A stretch of DNA of 64,000 nt, from positions 2,304,001 to 2,368,000 of the forward strand of contig NZ_LR134378.1 in assembly GCF_900637555.1 (NCBI RefSeq), written 5' to 3'. Position numbers and translations under genes: made by a program. Position 1 is the stretch's first letter; each line of letters opens with the position of its first letter. This DNA comes from Lautropia mirabilis (GTDB taxonomy: Bacteria > Pseudomonadota > Gammaproteobacteria > Burkholderiales > Burkholderiaceae_E). The notes below the pieces were generated by a model, which saw only the letters and a program-made list of their open reading frames with translations, ran no database searches and had not been told where the DNA came from. Below are positions 8,944 to 17,845 of this stretch, piece by piece.

Positions 8944-9927
8944 TCAGCACCCGGTGCGCCGCCCGGTCGTGGCCGGGGCCACGGCAGAGCCGGCATCGAT
9001 CCGGTTGTAATCCGGCAGGCCCGTGTCAGCGACGCCAGCGACACCGGCTGCGGCGGCTGCATGGCCGGCTGCCGTGCCGATGGCCGCGGTCTGACCGGGG
9101 GCCGCCGTACACGTCGATCCGGAGGTTTCGGCGGGCTGGGCCGTCCGCAGCAGCGGCAGGTCGAAGGCCGCGCGCACCACCGGCTGGGCCAGCAGGGCCG
9201 CCGTATGGTTGTGCACCCAGGCATCGTCGCGCAGCATGGGGGGCACCGGCAGCGCCATCTGCCAGACGAAGTGGCCGGGATTGGCGGCCATCACCAGCAC
9301 GCGGTCGGCCAGCGTGACGGCCTCGGTCACGTCGTGGGTGATCATCAGCACTGCCAGGCCCCGGCTGCGCTGCTCCTGCATCAGCAGCTGATGCATCTGC
9401 GCCTTCAGGCCGATGTCCAGCGCGGCAAAGGGCTCATCCAGCAGCAGCAGATCGGGCGAGAGCACCAGTGCCCGCGCCAGTGCGGCGCGGCTCTGCATGC
9501 CACCCGAGAGCTGATGCGGAAACTGCGCCAGCGCCACGTCGTCCAGCCCCAGCAGGTTGCCCATGCGCGTGGCCTGCGCCAGGCGCTCGCGCCCGGGCAC
9601 GCCCTGCGCCTTCAGCCCGAGCGCGATGTTGTCCAGCGTGGTCTTCCAGGGCAGCAGGGTGGGCTGCTGGAACAGCATGGCGGTACGGGCAAAGCCGTTG
9701 TGGATCTCGCCGGAGCGCACATCCAGCAGCCCGGCACACAGGTGCAGCAGCGTGCTCTTGCCGCAGCCCGAAGGCCCCACCAGTGCCAGCGTCTCGCCAG
9801 CCGGCAGCCGCAGCGACACGCCTTCCAGCACGGTGCGCGTGGCAAAGGCGTGCTCCAGATCCCGCACCACCAGCGCCGGGCCGGATGCGCTGCTCTCGGC
9901 AGCCGCAGGAAACGATGCCGCGTTCAT
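8944..9927 (-). CDS. NitT/TauT-type ABC transporter ATP-binding protein
   Basis: 327 residues. Walker A GPSGCGKST, Q-loop FQQPTLLPWKTTLDN, signature LSGGMQSRAALARAL, Walker B LLLLDEPFAALD and the H-loop histidine in MITHDVTEAV are intact, so it should be an active ATPase. The pattern matches the SsuB/TauB/NrtD group, which power uptake of nitrate, sulfonates, taurine or thiamine precursors. About 70 Ala/Gly/Thr-rich residues extend the C-terminus with no known role. The start overlaps the permease stop (ATGA) and is preceded by GGGAGAG. The probable binding protein lies beyond a TonB-receptor gene, at 13558. Confidence 0.92.
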   Translation of the reverse strand: MNAASFPAAAESSASGPALVVRDLEHAFATRTVLEGVSLRLPAGETLALVGPSGCGKSTLLHLCAGLLDVRSGEIHNGFARTAMLFQQPTLLPWKTTLDNIALGLKAQGVPGRERLAQATRMGNLLGLDDVALAQFPHQLSGGMQSRAALARALVLSPDLLLLDEPFAALDIGLKAQMHQLLMQEQRSRGLAVLMITHDVTEAVTLADRVLVMAANPGHFVWQMALPVPPMLRDDAWVHNHTAALLAQPVVRAAFDLPLLRTAQPAETSGSTCTAAPGQTAAIGTAAGHAAAAAGVAGVADTGLPDYNRIDAGSAVAPATTGRRTGC

Positions 9928-10733
9928 GAGGCTCTCCCTCCCGCGTCACGCCAGCCCTCGATCTCGCGCTTGATGGGCTCCAGCACCAGGTATTCCAGCC
10001 CCAGCAGCACCAGCACCACGGCGCTGATCCAGGCCAGCGTGCCGGACATGTCCAGCTGGGCGCGACTGACGGCCAGGGCCGCCCCCACGCCGTCACTCAC
10101 TGACAGCAGTTCCGCCATCACCACCACCTTCCAGGCGCTGCCCAGCGCCACGATCCAGACCGGGAACAGATACGAGAGCACGTGCGGCACGTACAGGTCC
10201 AGGATGCGCATGTGCCAGGGCAGGCGATAGGCATCGGCCAGGTCGCGCCAGCGCTTTTCCAGCGTGCGCGCCCCCTGCAGACCGCCCGCAAACACGATGG
10301 GAAAACCGGCGATGAACACGGTGAAGACCGGCGTGCCGTCACCGGTGCCGAACCACAGCATGGCCAGCACCAGCCAGGCAATGGGCGGCGTGCCCAGCAG
10401 CACCGTGACCCAGGGGCGCGCCATCATGGCCGCCGTCATCGACATGCCGGCAGCCACGCCCAGCACGCTGCCCAGCACCAGCGCCAGCGACAGCCCCGCA
10501 AAGGCGCGCCGTGCCGTGACGGCCAGCTGCGGCCACAGCGCCTCGGCACCGTGGCCCTGCATCAGCTGCAGCAGCATCTGCGCCGTCTCCAGTGGCGTGG
10601 GCAGCACCAGCGGCCCATACCAGGCAGCCAGCGCCTCCCACAGCGCCATGCCCAGCAGCAGGCTGGCAATGGCGCCCCAGCCGCTCCAGAGATAGCCGGG
10701 CAGGGCGCCCAGCCAGGCACGCAACAGTTTCAT
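9924..10733 (-). CDS. NitT/TauT-type ABC transporter permease
   Basis: 269 residues starting at 10733, chosen over an in-frame upstream ATG because GGGAGAG lies 8-9 bases before it. Six hydrophobic helices and the BPD-transporter EAA-like loop (DLADAYRLPWHMRILDLYVP) mark it as the membrane subunit for the ATPase that follows with a 4-base overlap. SsuC/TauC/NrtB permeases have this size. First gene of a permease-ATPase-nnrS operon on the minus strand. The substrate is not deducible. Confidence 0.92.
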   Translation of the reverse strand: MKLLRAWLGALPGYLWSGWGAIASLLLGMALWEALAAWYGPLVLPTPLETAQMLLQLMQGHGAEALWPQLAVTARRAFAGLSLALVLGSVLGVAAGMSMTAAMMARPWVTVLLGTPPIAWLVLAMLWFGTGDGTPVFTVFIAGFPIVFAGGLQGARTLEKRWRDLADAYRLPWHMRILDLYVPHVLSYLFPVWIVALGSAWKVVVMAELLSVSDGVGAALAVSRAQLDMSGTLAWISAVVLVLLGLEYLVLEPIKREIEGWRDAGGRAS

Positions 10734-11163
10734 GAATGTGTCTCTCCCAGAGAGGGGCATTGTCGCACTGCCGGCAACGGTGCCCCCTTCACCGATATCA
10801 AGTCGACCGGCACGGGCCCCTCCCGGCCACGGCGGGCACAGCACGCGGGATGTCACGGAACGCAGGAGGTGGAGGCCACGCCACAACCCGCCCTTCCGTC
10901 CCGGTCGCCATGATGGACATCGTTGCTGCTGTGCAACATCCGAACCGGCTCAGCATTCCACACTGCCAACCCGGTTACCAAGCATGCCGTTATCATCGCG
11001 CAACAAGTGAAGTCTTATCATTTGCATTCTGATACTTCCGACGGATTCCCCGGATCCCACTTCGGCATCGGTGCATCAATGGGTGGGATGCACCGGGCGA
11101 GGGACGCTCGGCGGGATCCATGACCTCCATTTCCCAGATTCCCAAGATTCCCGAGAGGAAACG
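10734..11163. promoter_or_regulatory. Shared 430-bp intergenic region with possible iron-regulator sites
   Basis: No gene is seen. The region lies between the divergent ABC/nnrS operon and the FepA-like receptor. Two TTATCAT words occur at 10990-10996 and within 11014-11034 (CTTATCATTTGCATTCTGAT), in a locally AT-rich stretch about 130-170 bp before the receptor start. They resemble degenerate Fur-box halves (ATTATC/GATAAT), but the match is weak and no perfect box is present. Confidence 0.35.
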
Positions 11164-13455
11164 ATGAGCAAACAGAGACAGAGACGCCGTACCCGTCGGC
11201 AGCTGCAATGGCTGGCCGCTTCGATGATGCCACTGGCCGTGCCCGCTGCCGCACTGGCCCAGAGCGCCGAAGCCACCCTGCCCGAAGTGGAAGTGCTGGG
11301 CACGGCCGAGCAGGCCTGGAAGCAGGCGCCTGGCGTCTCGGTCGTCACGCGGGACGACCTGGCCACCCAACCCACCAATGACCTGAGCGAAGTGCTGCGC
11401 AAGCAGCCCGGCGTCAACCTCACCGGCAACTCCACCAGCGGCCAGCGCGGCAACAACCGCCAGATCGACCTGCGTGGCATGGGCCCCGAGAACACGCTGA
11501 TCCTCATCGACGGCAAGCCGGTCAACAGCCGCAAGTCGGTGCGCTACGGCTGGCGGGGCGAGCGTGACACCCGGGGCGACATGAACTGGGTGCCGGCCGA
11601 ATCCATCGACCACATCGAAGTGCTGCGTGGCCCGGCAGCGGCCCGCTACGGCAACGGTGCGGCCGGCGGCGTGGTCAACATCATCACCAAGGGCACGCCC
11701 GACAAGCTCAGCGGCAGCGCCACCCTGCACTACAGCCACCCGCAGCACAAGGAAGAGGGCGGTTCACGCCGCGCCAGCTTCAGCCTGGGCGCCCCCCTGT
11801 CCGAGATGCTGGGTTTCCGGCTGACCGGCAACATCGCCAAGACCGAGTCGGACGCCTGGGACATCAACCGCAACCATGCCTCCACCCGGACCGGCACCTT
11901 TGCCGGCACCTTCCCGGCCGGCCGCGAGGGCGTGCGCAACCGTGACCTGGATGCCCGGCTGAGCCTCAAGGCCAACGCGCAGCATCGTGTGGACCTGGAC
12001 GCCAGCTTCAGTCGCCAGGGCAACATCTACACGGGCGACACGCAGAACACCAACAACTACACCACGCTGCCCAATGGCCAGCTGGCCCCCACCTCGCGTC
12101 GCGTGCAGGAAGCGCTGGGCAACGAGACCAACCGGATCTACCGCAGCAACTATGCGCTGACGCACACTGGCCGGTATGAAGGCGGTGCCTCGTCCTCGGC
12201 CTACGTGCAGCACGAGATCACCCGCAACGAGCGGATGGACGAGGGCCTGGCCGGCGGTACCGAAGGGCTGTTCTCGACCGGAAACTTCAGCACCGCCCAC
12301 CTCAAGAGCACCACCCTGCACGGCGAATACAACCAGCCGGGCAAGTGGGGCAGCCTTGACCACGTGATCACGCTGGGTCTGGAGGGCGTGCACCAGAGCT
12401 TCAACGACCCGAACTCGGTGTCGCAGGCCACGACCGAAGGCGGGACCATTGCCGGACTGGCCAGCACGGGCCGCAGCAGCAAGATCAGCGCCAAGATCTA
12501 TTCGGTCTTCGTCGAGGACAACATCGAGCTCACGCCCGAGACCATCCTGACGCCGGGCGTGCGCTTCGACCACCACAGCAAGGCCGGCAACAACTGGAGC
12601 CCCTCGCTGAACCTGTCGCACAACCTCACGCGCGAAATCACCCTGAAAGCCGGCGTGGCCCGGGCCTACAAGGCGCCCAACCTGTATCAGCTCAACCCCA
12701 ACTACCTGCTGTACAGCCGCGGCATCGGCTGCTGGGGCGGCGGTGGCTCCTGCTACCTGATGGGCAACAGCAACCTCAAGGCCGAGACCAGCATCAACAA
12801 GGAACTGGGCATCGAGCTGGCCAACGACACCCTCGTGGCCGGCCTGACCTACTTCCACAACGACTACCGCGACAAGATCGAGGCAGGCCACTCCGTCATC
12901 GGCAAGGCAACCGGCGGCACCGGCCGTACCGCCAACGCCAGCATCTTCCAGTGGGACAATGTGCCCAAGGCGCTGGTCACGGGTCTGGAAGGCACGTTCA
13001 ACTACAACTTCACGCCGCGGGTTGCCTGGACCAACAACCTCACCTACATGATCAAGAGCGAGAACAAGTCCACGGGCGAGCAGCTCTCGATCATTCCGAA
13101 GTACACGGTGAACTCGCGCCTGGAATGGAAGGTCACCGACGAGGCCAGCGTCTTCGGCACCGCCACCTTCTACGGCCGGCAAAAGGCCAACAAGCTGGAC
13201 TACCAGGGGCTGCCCGTGCAGGGTGAGGAAGCTCAGGGCCTGTCGCCCTACGCGCTGGTGGGCCTGGGCGGCAACTACGCCGTCAGCCGCAACCTGAAAG
13301 TGGGCCTGGGTGTGGACAACATCTTTGACAAGCGCCTGTTCCGTCGCGGCAATGCCATCGGCGTGAACAACCCGCGCACCATCTACGGTGCCGGCGCAGC
13401 CACCTACAACGAACCCGGCCGCACGTTCTACGTGACGCTGACGGGAACGCTGTGA
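11164..13455 (+). CDS. FepA/PfeA-like TonB-dependent siderophore receptor
   Basis: 763 residues. ATG at 11164 follows GAGAGGAAACG and gives a basic, then hydrophobic, signal peptide ending ALAQ. The plug domain carries QIDLRGMGPENTLILIDGKP and SVRYGWRGERDTRGD followed by IDHIEVLRGPAAARYGNGA, the distinctive plug signature of the FepA/PfeA/IroN catecholate receptors. The barrel ends in TLTGTL with an aromatic-rich last strand (RTFYV). It would import ferric catecholate siderophores across the outer membrane with TonB-ExbBD, which are not in the window. A clear terminator follows. Ligand class is family-based; the exact siderophore is unknown. Confidence 0.9.
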   Translation: MSKQRQRRRTRRQLQWLAASMMPLAVPAAALAQSAEATLPEVEVLGTAEQAWKQAPGVSVVTRDDLATQPTNDLSEVLRKQPGVNLTGNSTSGQRGNNRQIDLRGMGPENTLILIDGKPVNSRKSVRYGWRGERDTRGDMNWVPAESIDHIEVLRGPAAARYGNGAAGGVVNIITKGTPDKLSGSATLHYSHPQHKEEGGSRRASFSLGAPLSEMLGFRLTGNIAKTESDAWDINRNHASTRTGTFAGTFPAGREGVRNRDLDARLSLKANAQHRVDLDASFSRQGNIYTGDTQNTNNYTTLPNGQLAPTSRRVQEALGNETNRIYRSNYALTHTGRYEGGASSSAYVQHEITRNERMDEGLAGGTEGLFSTGNFSTAHLKSTTLHGEYNQPGKWGSLDHVITLGLEGVHQSFNDPNSVSQATTEGGTIAGLASTGRSSKISAKIYSVFVEDNIELTPETILTPGVRFDHHSKAGNNWSPSLNLSHNLTREITLKAGVARAYKAPNLYQLNPNYLLYSRGIGCWGGGGSCYLMGNSNLKAETSINKELGIELANDTLVAGLTYFHNDYRDKIEAGHSVIGKATGGTGRTANASIFQWDNVPKALVTGLEGTFNYNFTPRVAWTNNLTYMIKSENKSTGEQLSIIPKYTVNSRLEWKVTDEASVFGTATFYGRQKANKLDYQGLPVQGEEAQGLSPYALVGLGGNYAVSRNLKVGLGVDNIFDKRLFRRGNAIGVNNPRTIYGAGAATYNEPGRTFYVTLTGTL

Positions 13456-13515
13456 TGGCCTGAACCCACACCGTCGCAGGATCATGCCCCGGGTCACATG
13501 GCTCGGGGCATCGAG

Positions 13516-13540
13516 AGCCCGGGATCTTCCCGGGCTTTTT
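13516..13540 (+). terminator. Intrinsic terminator after the FepA-like receptor
   Basis: AGCCCGGGA / TCCCGGGCT stem of 9 bp with a three-base loop, running into TTTTT. An additional stem (ATGCCCCG / CGGGGCAT) lies just upstream at 13484-13511. Together they end the receptor transcript before the convergent binding-protein gene. Confidence 0.85.
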
Positions 13541-13557
13541 CATTTCAGGACAGACAA

Positions 13558-14715
13558 TCAGCCCGCAAAGTAGAACCCGTCGTCGGGCAGCTTGCCGCCC
13601 ACCAGACCGGGCTGCATTTCCAGCAGCTGCTGGTAGAAGAACTCCAGCTCGGGCCGTGCCTTGCTGGCCACCACCATGTCGGATTTGTCGGCACGGATGG
13701 CATCGGCGACGCCCTCCGGGGTCAGCATCTCGATGCGTCGGGCCACGATCTGGCCGCACTCGTCCGGGTTGGCCTCGCACCATTGCTGGGCTTCTTCACA
13801 AGCCTCTTCAAAACGCTTGGCCAGCGCCGTGTTGCCCAGCTGGCTGCCCAGCATCACGATGCCTGCCTGCGGCATGCGCGGCGCGCGATTGAAGACACGA
13901 CCCCATTCCTCCTGCAGGCTGACGCTGCGATAGAGGCTGGGCGCCACGACGCTGATGGGGAAGGACTGGCTCTTGCGCAGGCCCACGGCCACGGCCGGAT
14001 CGGCCAGCAGGGCATTGTCGGCACGCCGCGTGATGAGCAGCTGCATTGCATCCAGCGGCGAGGCCACATAGCGCAGCGTCATGTCCTTGTCGGGATCGAT
14101 GCCCTGCTTGCGGCACAGCAGCCGGAACAGCGCATCCGGCATGTCGCCACGGAAGGGCATCACCACTTCCTGCCCCTTGAAGTCGGCCAGCGTCTTCAGG
14201 CCGTCACGGCGGGCCACCATCCACAGGATGCCCCAGATGCCGATGTTCATCTGCTGCAGCTTGAGGCCGCGGTTGTAGAGGTTGGCCGACAGGTTGCTGG
14301 GCATGGCCAGGAAATCGGCTTCCCCCTTCAGCGCCATGGCGCGCAGCTGGTCGGGCGTGCGCCAGCTGACGAACTCCACCTTCTCGGCCACGTCGGCCAG
14401 CAGCCCTGCATCGACGATGCGGATGAGCGGGTTGCTGACGGTGGCAAAGGGGCCGGCCAGCACCAGGCGGGGAACCTTCTTCGTGCCAACGACGGCCGGC
14501 GCCGCCGGGGAAGCCGCGCTGCCCGAGGCAGCGGCCGATCCTGCAGAAGCCCCCGCCGCATTCGCGGCCGGGGCGGATCCGGCCTGCGCGGCAGCGTCAG
14601 CCGCAGCACGGGCCCAGCCGGGCAGGGCGCTGCCGGCCAGCAGGGCGGCACCGCCCAGCAGGGCAAGGCGGCGCGTGCCCCGGGGTGCAGGGGTCACCAA
14701 TACTTTCTTGCTCAT
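13558..14715 (-). CDS. NitT/TauT-type substrate-binding protein, probable Tat substrate
   Basis: 385 residues from the ATG at 14715, which has GGAGAG 6-7 bases upstream. The signal peptide contains a twin-arginine motif (TRRLALLGG) before an Ala/Leu core ending WARA, so folded export by Tat is likely. An Ala-rich linker follows. The body shows NMT1/SsuA-like features: PNLSANLYNRGLKLQQMNI and a late hinge region with RADNALLADPA. It is the natural partner of the permease/ATPase at 9924-9927, although separated from them by the receptor gene and on the same strand. No ligand can be assigned. Confidence 0.82.
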   Translation of the reverse strand: MSKKVLVTPAPRGTRRLALLGGAALLAGSALPGWARAAADAAAQAGSAPAANAAGASAGSAAASGSAASPAAPAVVGTKKVPRLVLAGPFATVSNPLIRIVDAGLLADVAEKVEFVSWRTPDQLRAMALKGEADFLAMPSNLSANLYNRGLKLQQMNIGIWGILWMVARRDGLKTLADFKGQEVVMPFRGDMPDALFRLLCRKQGIDPDKDMTLRYVASPLDAMQLLITRRADNALLADPAVAVGLRKSQSFPISVVAPSLYRSVSLQEEWGRVFNRAPRMPQAGIVMLGSQLGNTALAKRFEEACEEAQQWCEANPDECGQIVARRIEMLTPEGVADAIRADKSDMVVASKARPELEFFYQQLLEMQPGLVGGKLPDDGFYFAG

Positions 14716-14889
14716 GTTCTCTCCACGATCTGGAAAAGGCTCGGCCCGCAGGAACGGCGGCTTGCCCCCGTCAGGATGGCGATGCACCGGCGTCCCTGCG
14801 GACCCGCCCTTGGAATGTCGATGTGTCCGGATCCATCCCGGCGCACCCGGAACTCCCGGGAGCCCCGGAATGTTTCCGGTGCCGGGGTC

Positions 14890-17067
14890 TCAGAAGCTGC
14901 CCTGCCACGACACCAGCAGGCTGCGGCCCGGTGCGAGCAGCTCGCGTCCGGTCAGCCCTTCGGCCAGGTGGTCATGGTAGCGCTTGTCACCCACGTTGCG
15001 GACGGCCAGCCGCACCGACTGTTGGGGGGCGAACTGCCAGGTGGCACCCACATCCACCAGCGCGTAGCCGGGGGTGGGATCCTCGCCACCGCGCGTGAAG
15101 CGCGTGGCCACCCGCTTCTGGCGCTTGACCAGCGTCCAGTCGGCATCCAGCATCCACTGACCGTTCAGGCGCCAGTCCCAGCCCAGCGACAGGCGGTCCG
15201 CCGGCATCTGGAAGAGCGGCTCGTTCAGGTCATCATTCTCACCGCGCACCATCGACCCGCTTGCACGCAGCCAGTGATCGGCCATCGCCTGCCAGCGCAG
15301 GCCGGCATCGGCGCCGGTCAGCGTCACGTGGCCCAGGTTGAGGTTCTGCTTGCAGGCGGCCGCATTAACTTGGCCGCAGGCCGCCACGGCAGCCTGACCG
15401 GTCAGCTCCATGCCGGTGATGTAGTCGTTGATGCGACTGCGATAGACCGAGGCCGTGTACTCCAGCCGCTCGTCACGCCCCTTGAGGCCCAGCTCGATCT
15501 GGGTGGCCGTCTCGGGAGAAATCTTCGGGCTGCCGGCATAGTAGAAGCCGTCGCTGCGCGGGCCCGACTGGTAGCGCTCGCGCAGGTCTGCCGCACGGAA
15601 GGCGCGCGAGACATTCAGATAGGGACGCAGCAGCGGGCTGATCTCGTAGACGGCCCCCAGGCTGGCCGACGTGGCACCATCGCTGCGATCCAGCCCCGTG
15701 GTGACGCGGCCATTGTTCATGGAAGCCGCCTTGCCTTTCACCCGGTCATGGCGCAGGCCGGCCAGCACATTGAGTGCGCCGAAGCGCATGTCGTCCTGCA
15801 CGTAGACACCCAATGCCTGCACCTGACCATCACGGAACGGATTGGTGGGGGTGTACTGCGCAAAGGTGGGGGGCGTGGCCTGACGGCTGTCGGGGTTGGC
15901 CCGCATGCGCCACAGGTTCACGCCTGCCGACAGCAGGTGCTCCGGATGCACCTCCCAGTCGGTCTTCACGTCCAGACCATCGGTGGCAAAGGTCACGTCG
16001 GTGAGTGCCAGGTCACGACCCAGGCCATTGGCGTGACCGTAGATGGAGCGCTTCATTTCCTGGCGGTAGACGCGCACGTCCAGGTTCATCGGCACGCTGC
16101 CCGAACCCTGCAGGCTGTAGCCCACCTCGTACAGACGCCGATACTGGCTCGGCGAATGGAAGGTGACGCTGCCCACCCGCGGGTTGGCGTGCGGGCGCGT
16201 GCCGGCCGGATACCAGAGATCCTTGTCTTCCTGGTTCTGCACCGAGGCCCGCAGCTGCTGGCTGCTGTCGATGCGGAAGCGGTACTGGCCGATGACCCCC
16301 TGGGACTTGTAACCGGTACGGGCCACCTTGCCGTCAGGCGAGTGGTAGTCGTTGTGATGTGCCAGCGAAGCACCCAGCATCAGCGCATGGTCCTCGGTAG
16401 CGGCGTTGAGCACGGCGGCGCCATTCCAGCCCCGGCTGGCGGAATCGAAACCCGTAGCGCCACGCGCCTGCAGGCCGGGCCTGAAGCGGGCCTGCGGCAG
16501 CTGCACATCGATGACGCCGCCCAGGGCGCCGGTGCCATACAGCACCGAGGACGGCCCCTTGACCACCTCGACACGCTCAGCCAGCCCCAGCGACATGAAC
16601 GAGGCCACGGCCCCCATCGGCTGGGCCGAGTTAAAGCGCATGCCATCGACCAGCAGCACGATGGAATCGCGCTTCAGGCCGCGAATGACCGGGTTCTGCC
16701 CCTGGGCACTGTCGCTGTTGACCGAAAGGCCCGGCTCGTTGCGCAGCGCCTCACCCACGTTCTGCGCCTGACGGCGCGACAGCTCGTCCCGTCCCACCAC
16801 GGACGTGGCCATCGGCGTGCTCTCGCGCTCGGCCGCGTAGCCCTTGGCGGTGACGGTGACACCCGGCAGGGTGGCATCGGGTCGTGCACGCGTCTGGGCG
16901 GCCGCAACCGGCTGCACTTCTTCCTGGGCCAGGCTCGCCCCATGCCATCCCGCCAGGGCAGGACCCAACGCCAGCATCACGGCATGCCATGCCCAGCGCC
17001 TGCCAGCAGCCGGAGCCGCGCAAGACCCTTGTGCGGCAAAGCGCATCGGGTTCTCGGTTGTACTCAT
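14890..17067 (-). CDS. TonB-dependent outer-membrane receptor (haem/metal type, ligand unknown)
   Basis: 725 residues from the ATG at 17067, chosen for AAGGAGATACAGG just upstream; signal peptide ends near SLAQ. Plug features: VTVTAKGYAAERES (TonB-box region), EALRNEPGLSV, PVIRGLKRDSIVLLVDGMR, RVEVVKGPSSVLYGTGALGG. The barrel ends with the classic SWQGSF C-terminal phenylalanine. The style fits receptors of the haem/haemoglobin or metal-chelate branch rather than FepA, but I cannot fix the ligand. It lies upstream of the binding-protein gene on the same strand (174-bp gap), so a receptor-binding protein pair is plausible. Confidence 0.85.
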   Translation of the reverse strand: MSTTENPMRFAAQGSCAAPAAGRRWAWHAVMLALGPALAGWHGASLAQEEVQPVAAAQTRARPDATLPGVTVTAKGYAAERESTPMATSVVGRDELSRRQAQNVGEALRNEPGLSVNSDSAQGQNPVIRGLKRDSIVLLVDGMRFNSAQPMGAVASFMSLGLAERVEVVKGPSSVLYGTGALGGVIDVQLPQARFRPGLQARGATGFDSASRGWNGAAVLNAATEDHALMLGASLAHHNDYHSPDGKVARTGYKSQGVIGQYRFRIDSSQQLRASVQNQEDKDLWYPAGTRPHANPRVGSVTFHSPSQYRRLYEVGYSLQGSGSVPMNLDVRVYRQEMKRSIYGHANGLGRDLALTDVTFATDGLDVKTDWEVHPEHLLSAGVNLWRMRANPDSRQATPPTFAQYTPTNPFRDGQVQALGVYVQDDMRFGALNVLAGLRHDRVKGKAASMNNGRVTTGLDRSDGATSASLGAVYEISPLLRPYLNVSRAFRAADLRERYQSGPRSDGFYYAGSPKISPETATQIELGLKGRDERLEYTASVYRSRINDYITGMELTGQAAVAACGQVNAAACKQNLNLGHVTLTGADAGLRWQAMADHWLRASGSMVRGENDDLNEPLFQMPADRLSLGWDWRLNGQWMLDADWTLVKRQKRVATRFTRGGEDPTPGYALVDVGATWQFAPQQSVRLAVRNVGDKRYHDHLAEGLTGRELLAPGRSLLVSWQGSF

Positions 17068-17845
17068 CCTGTATCTCCTTGTAACGATCGTCATGAAACC
17101 GTTGTGCGGATGTCCACCAAGCCTGCATCCGTCCGGAAGGCCGCCAGCCATGCCCCGAACCTCGCCGCCCCATGTTGCCCGGACGATCGACAGCCCCCCG
17201 CCGAAGTCGCGCCCCGATGCGCGCCCTCCCGGACGCGGCCCAACCATGGACGGCCACCGGGAAGGCCGCCGTGTGGCAGCGACAGCGTCTCCTGGACAGG
17301 GAAGGGAGCCTCATGAACGCCAAGGCATCCGCATCTCATTCCCATTATCAGACAAGGAAAAGGCAAGTAAATTGACAATTGGCAAATCTCTGAAATATGG
17401 CCGCTCCGTCGTTGCCTTTAGCCTCCCGGGTTTGCACGGCCGCACAGCACATGCTCTTTCCGGGCCAGGAAAGCAGCCTTCGCCATCACGTCGCTTCGTC
17501 GAATGTCGCAGCGACAATTGCGGGAATCTGCAGGACAAATTCTGTGTACTGGTGCATCATTCGGTGTTTCAGGGTTTCATCATGTTCCGAAAATATCTCG
17601 CACCGATAGGCCCTGAATTTCGGGAGAATTGACATTTTTGGCAATAGTCATTGCTACTGCCGATAAATCTCTTTTTCTACAGCGATTCATCAGAAAACAA
17701 ACTGCACCCACAGGCCTTTCAGAATATTTCCGCGCGGCGCCCGGTCCACGCTTTCCTTCCGTCCTGCGAGAAATCGGCATCGATCGATCCGCAGCGGCAT
17801 TACCGTGACGGCCGGCTTGTCAACGAAGTCTCGATGAGGAGCAAC
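17068..17845. promoter_or_regulatory. 778-bp AT-richer non-coding gap with palindromic site
   Basis: No convincing gene is present. The right half (about 17340-17700) is clearly less GC-rich than the surroundings. A 22-bp imperfect palindrome at 17640-17661 (outer arms GGCAATAG/CTACTGCC, inner arms GCAAT/ATTGC) lies 6 bp after a TTGACA hexamer at 17629. A related word, TTGACAATTGGCAA, occurs at 17372. These look like operator-promoter elements for the gene at 17846 or the divergent receptor. The regulator is unknown. Confidence 0.4.

Noticed and set aside
13498-17316. 1272-codon open frame on the plus strand
   Set aside because: Antisense to the substrate-binding protein and the second TonB receptor, both of which have signal peptides, ribosome sites and family motifs.
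17372-17401. TTGACA with TATGGC 18 bp downstream as a promoter
   Set aside because: The -10 is poor and the nearest plus-strand gene starts 445 bp later; not enough to call.
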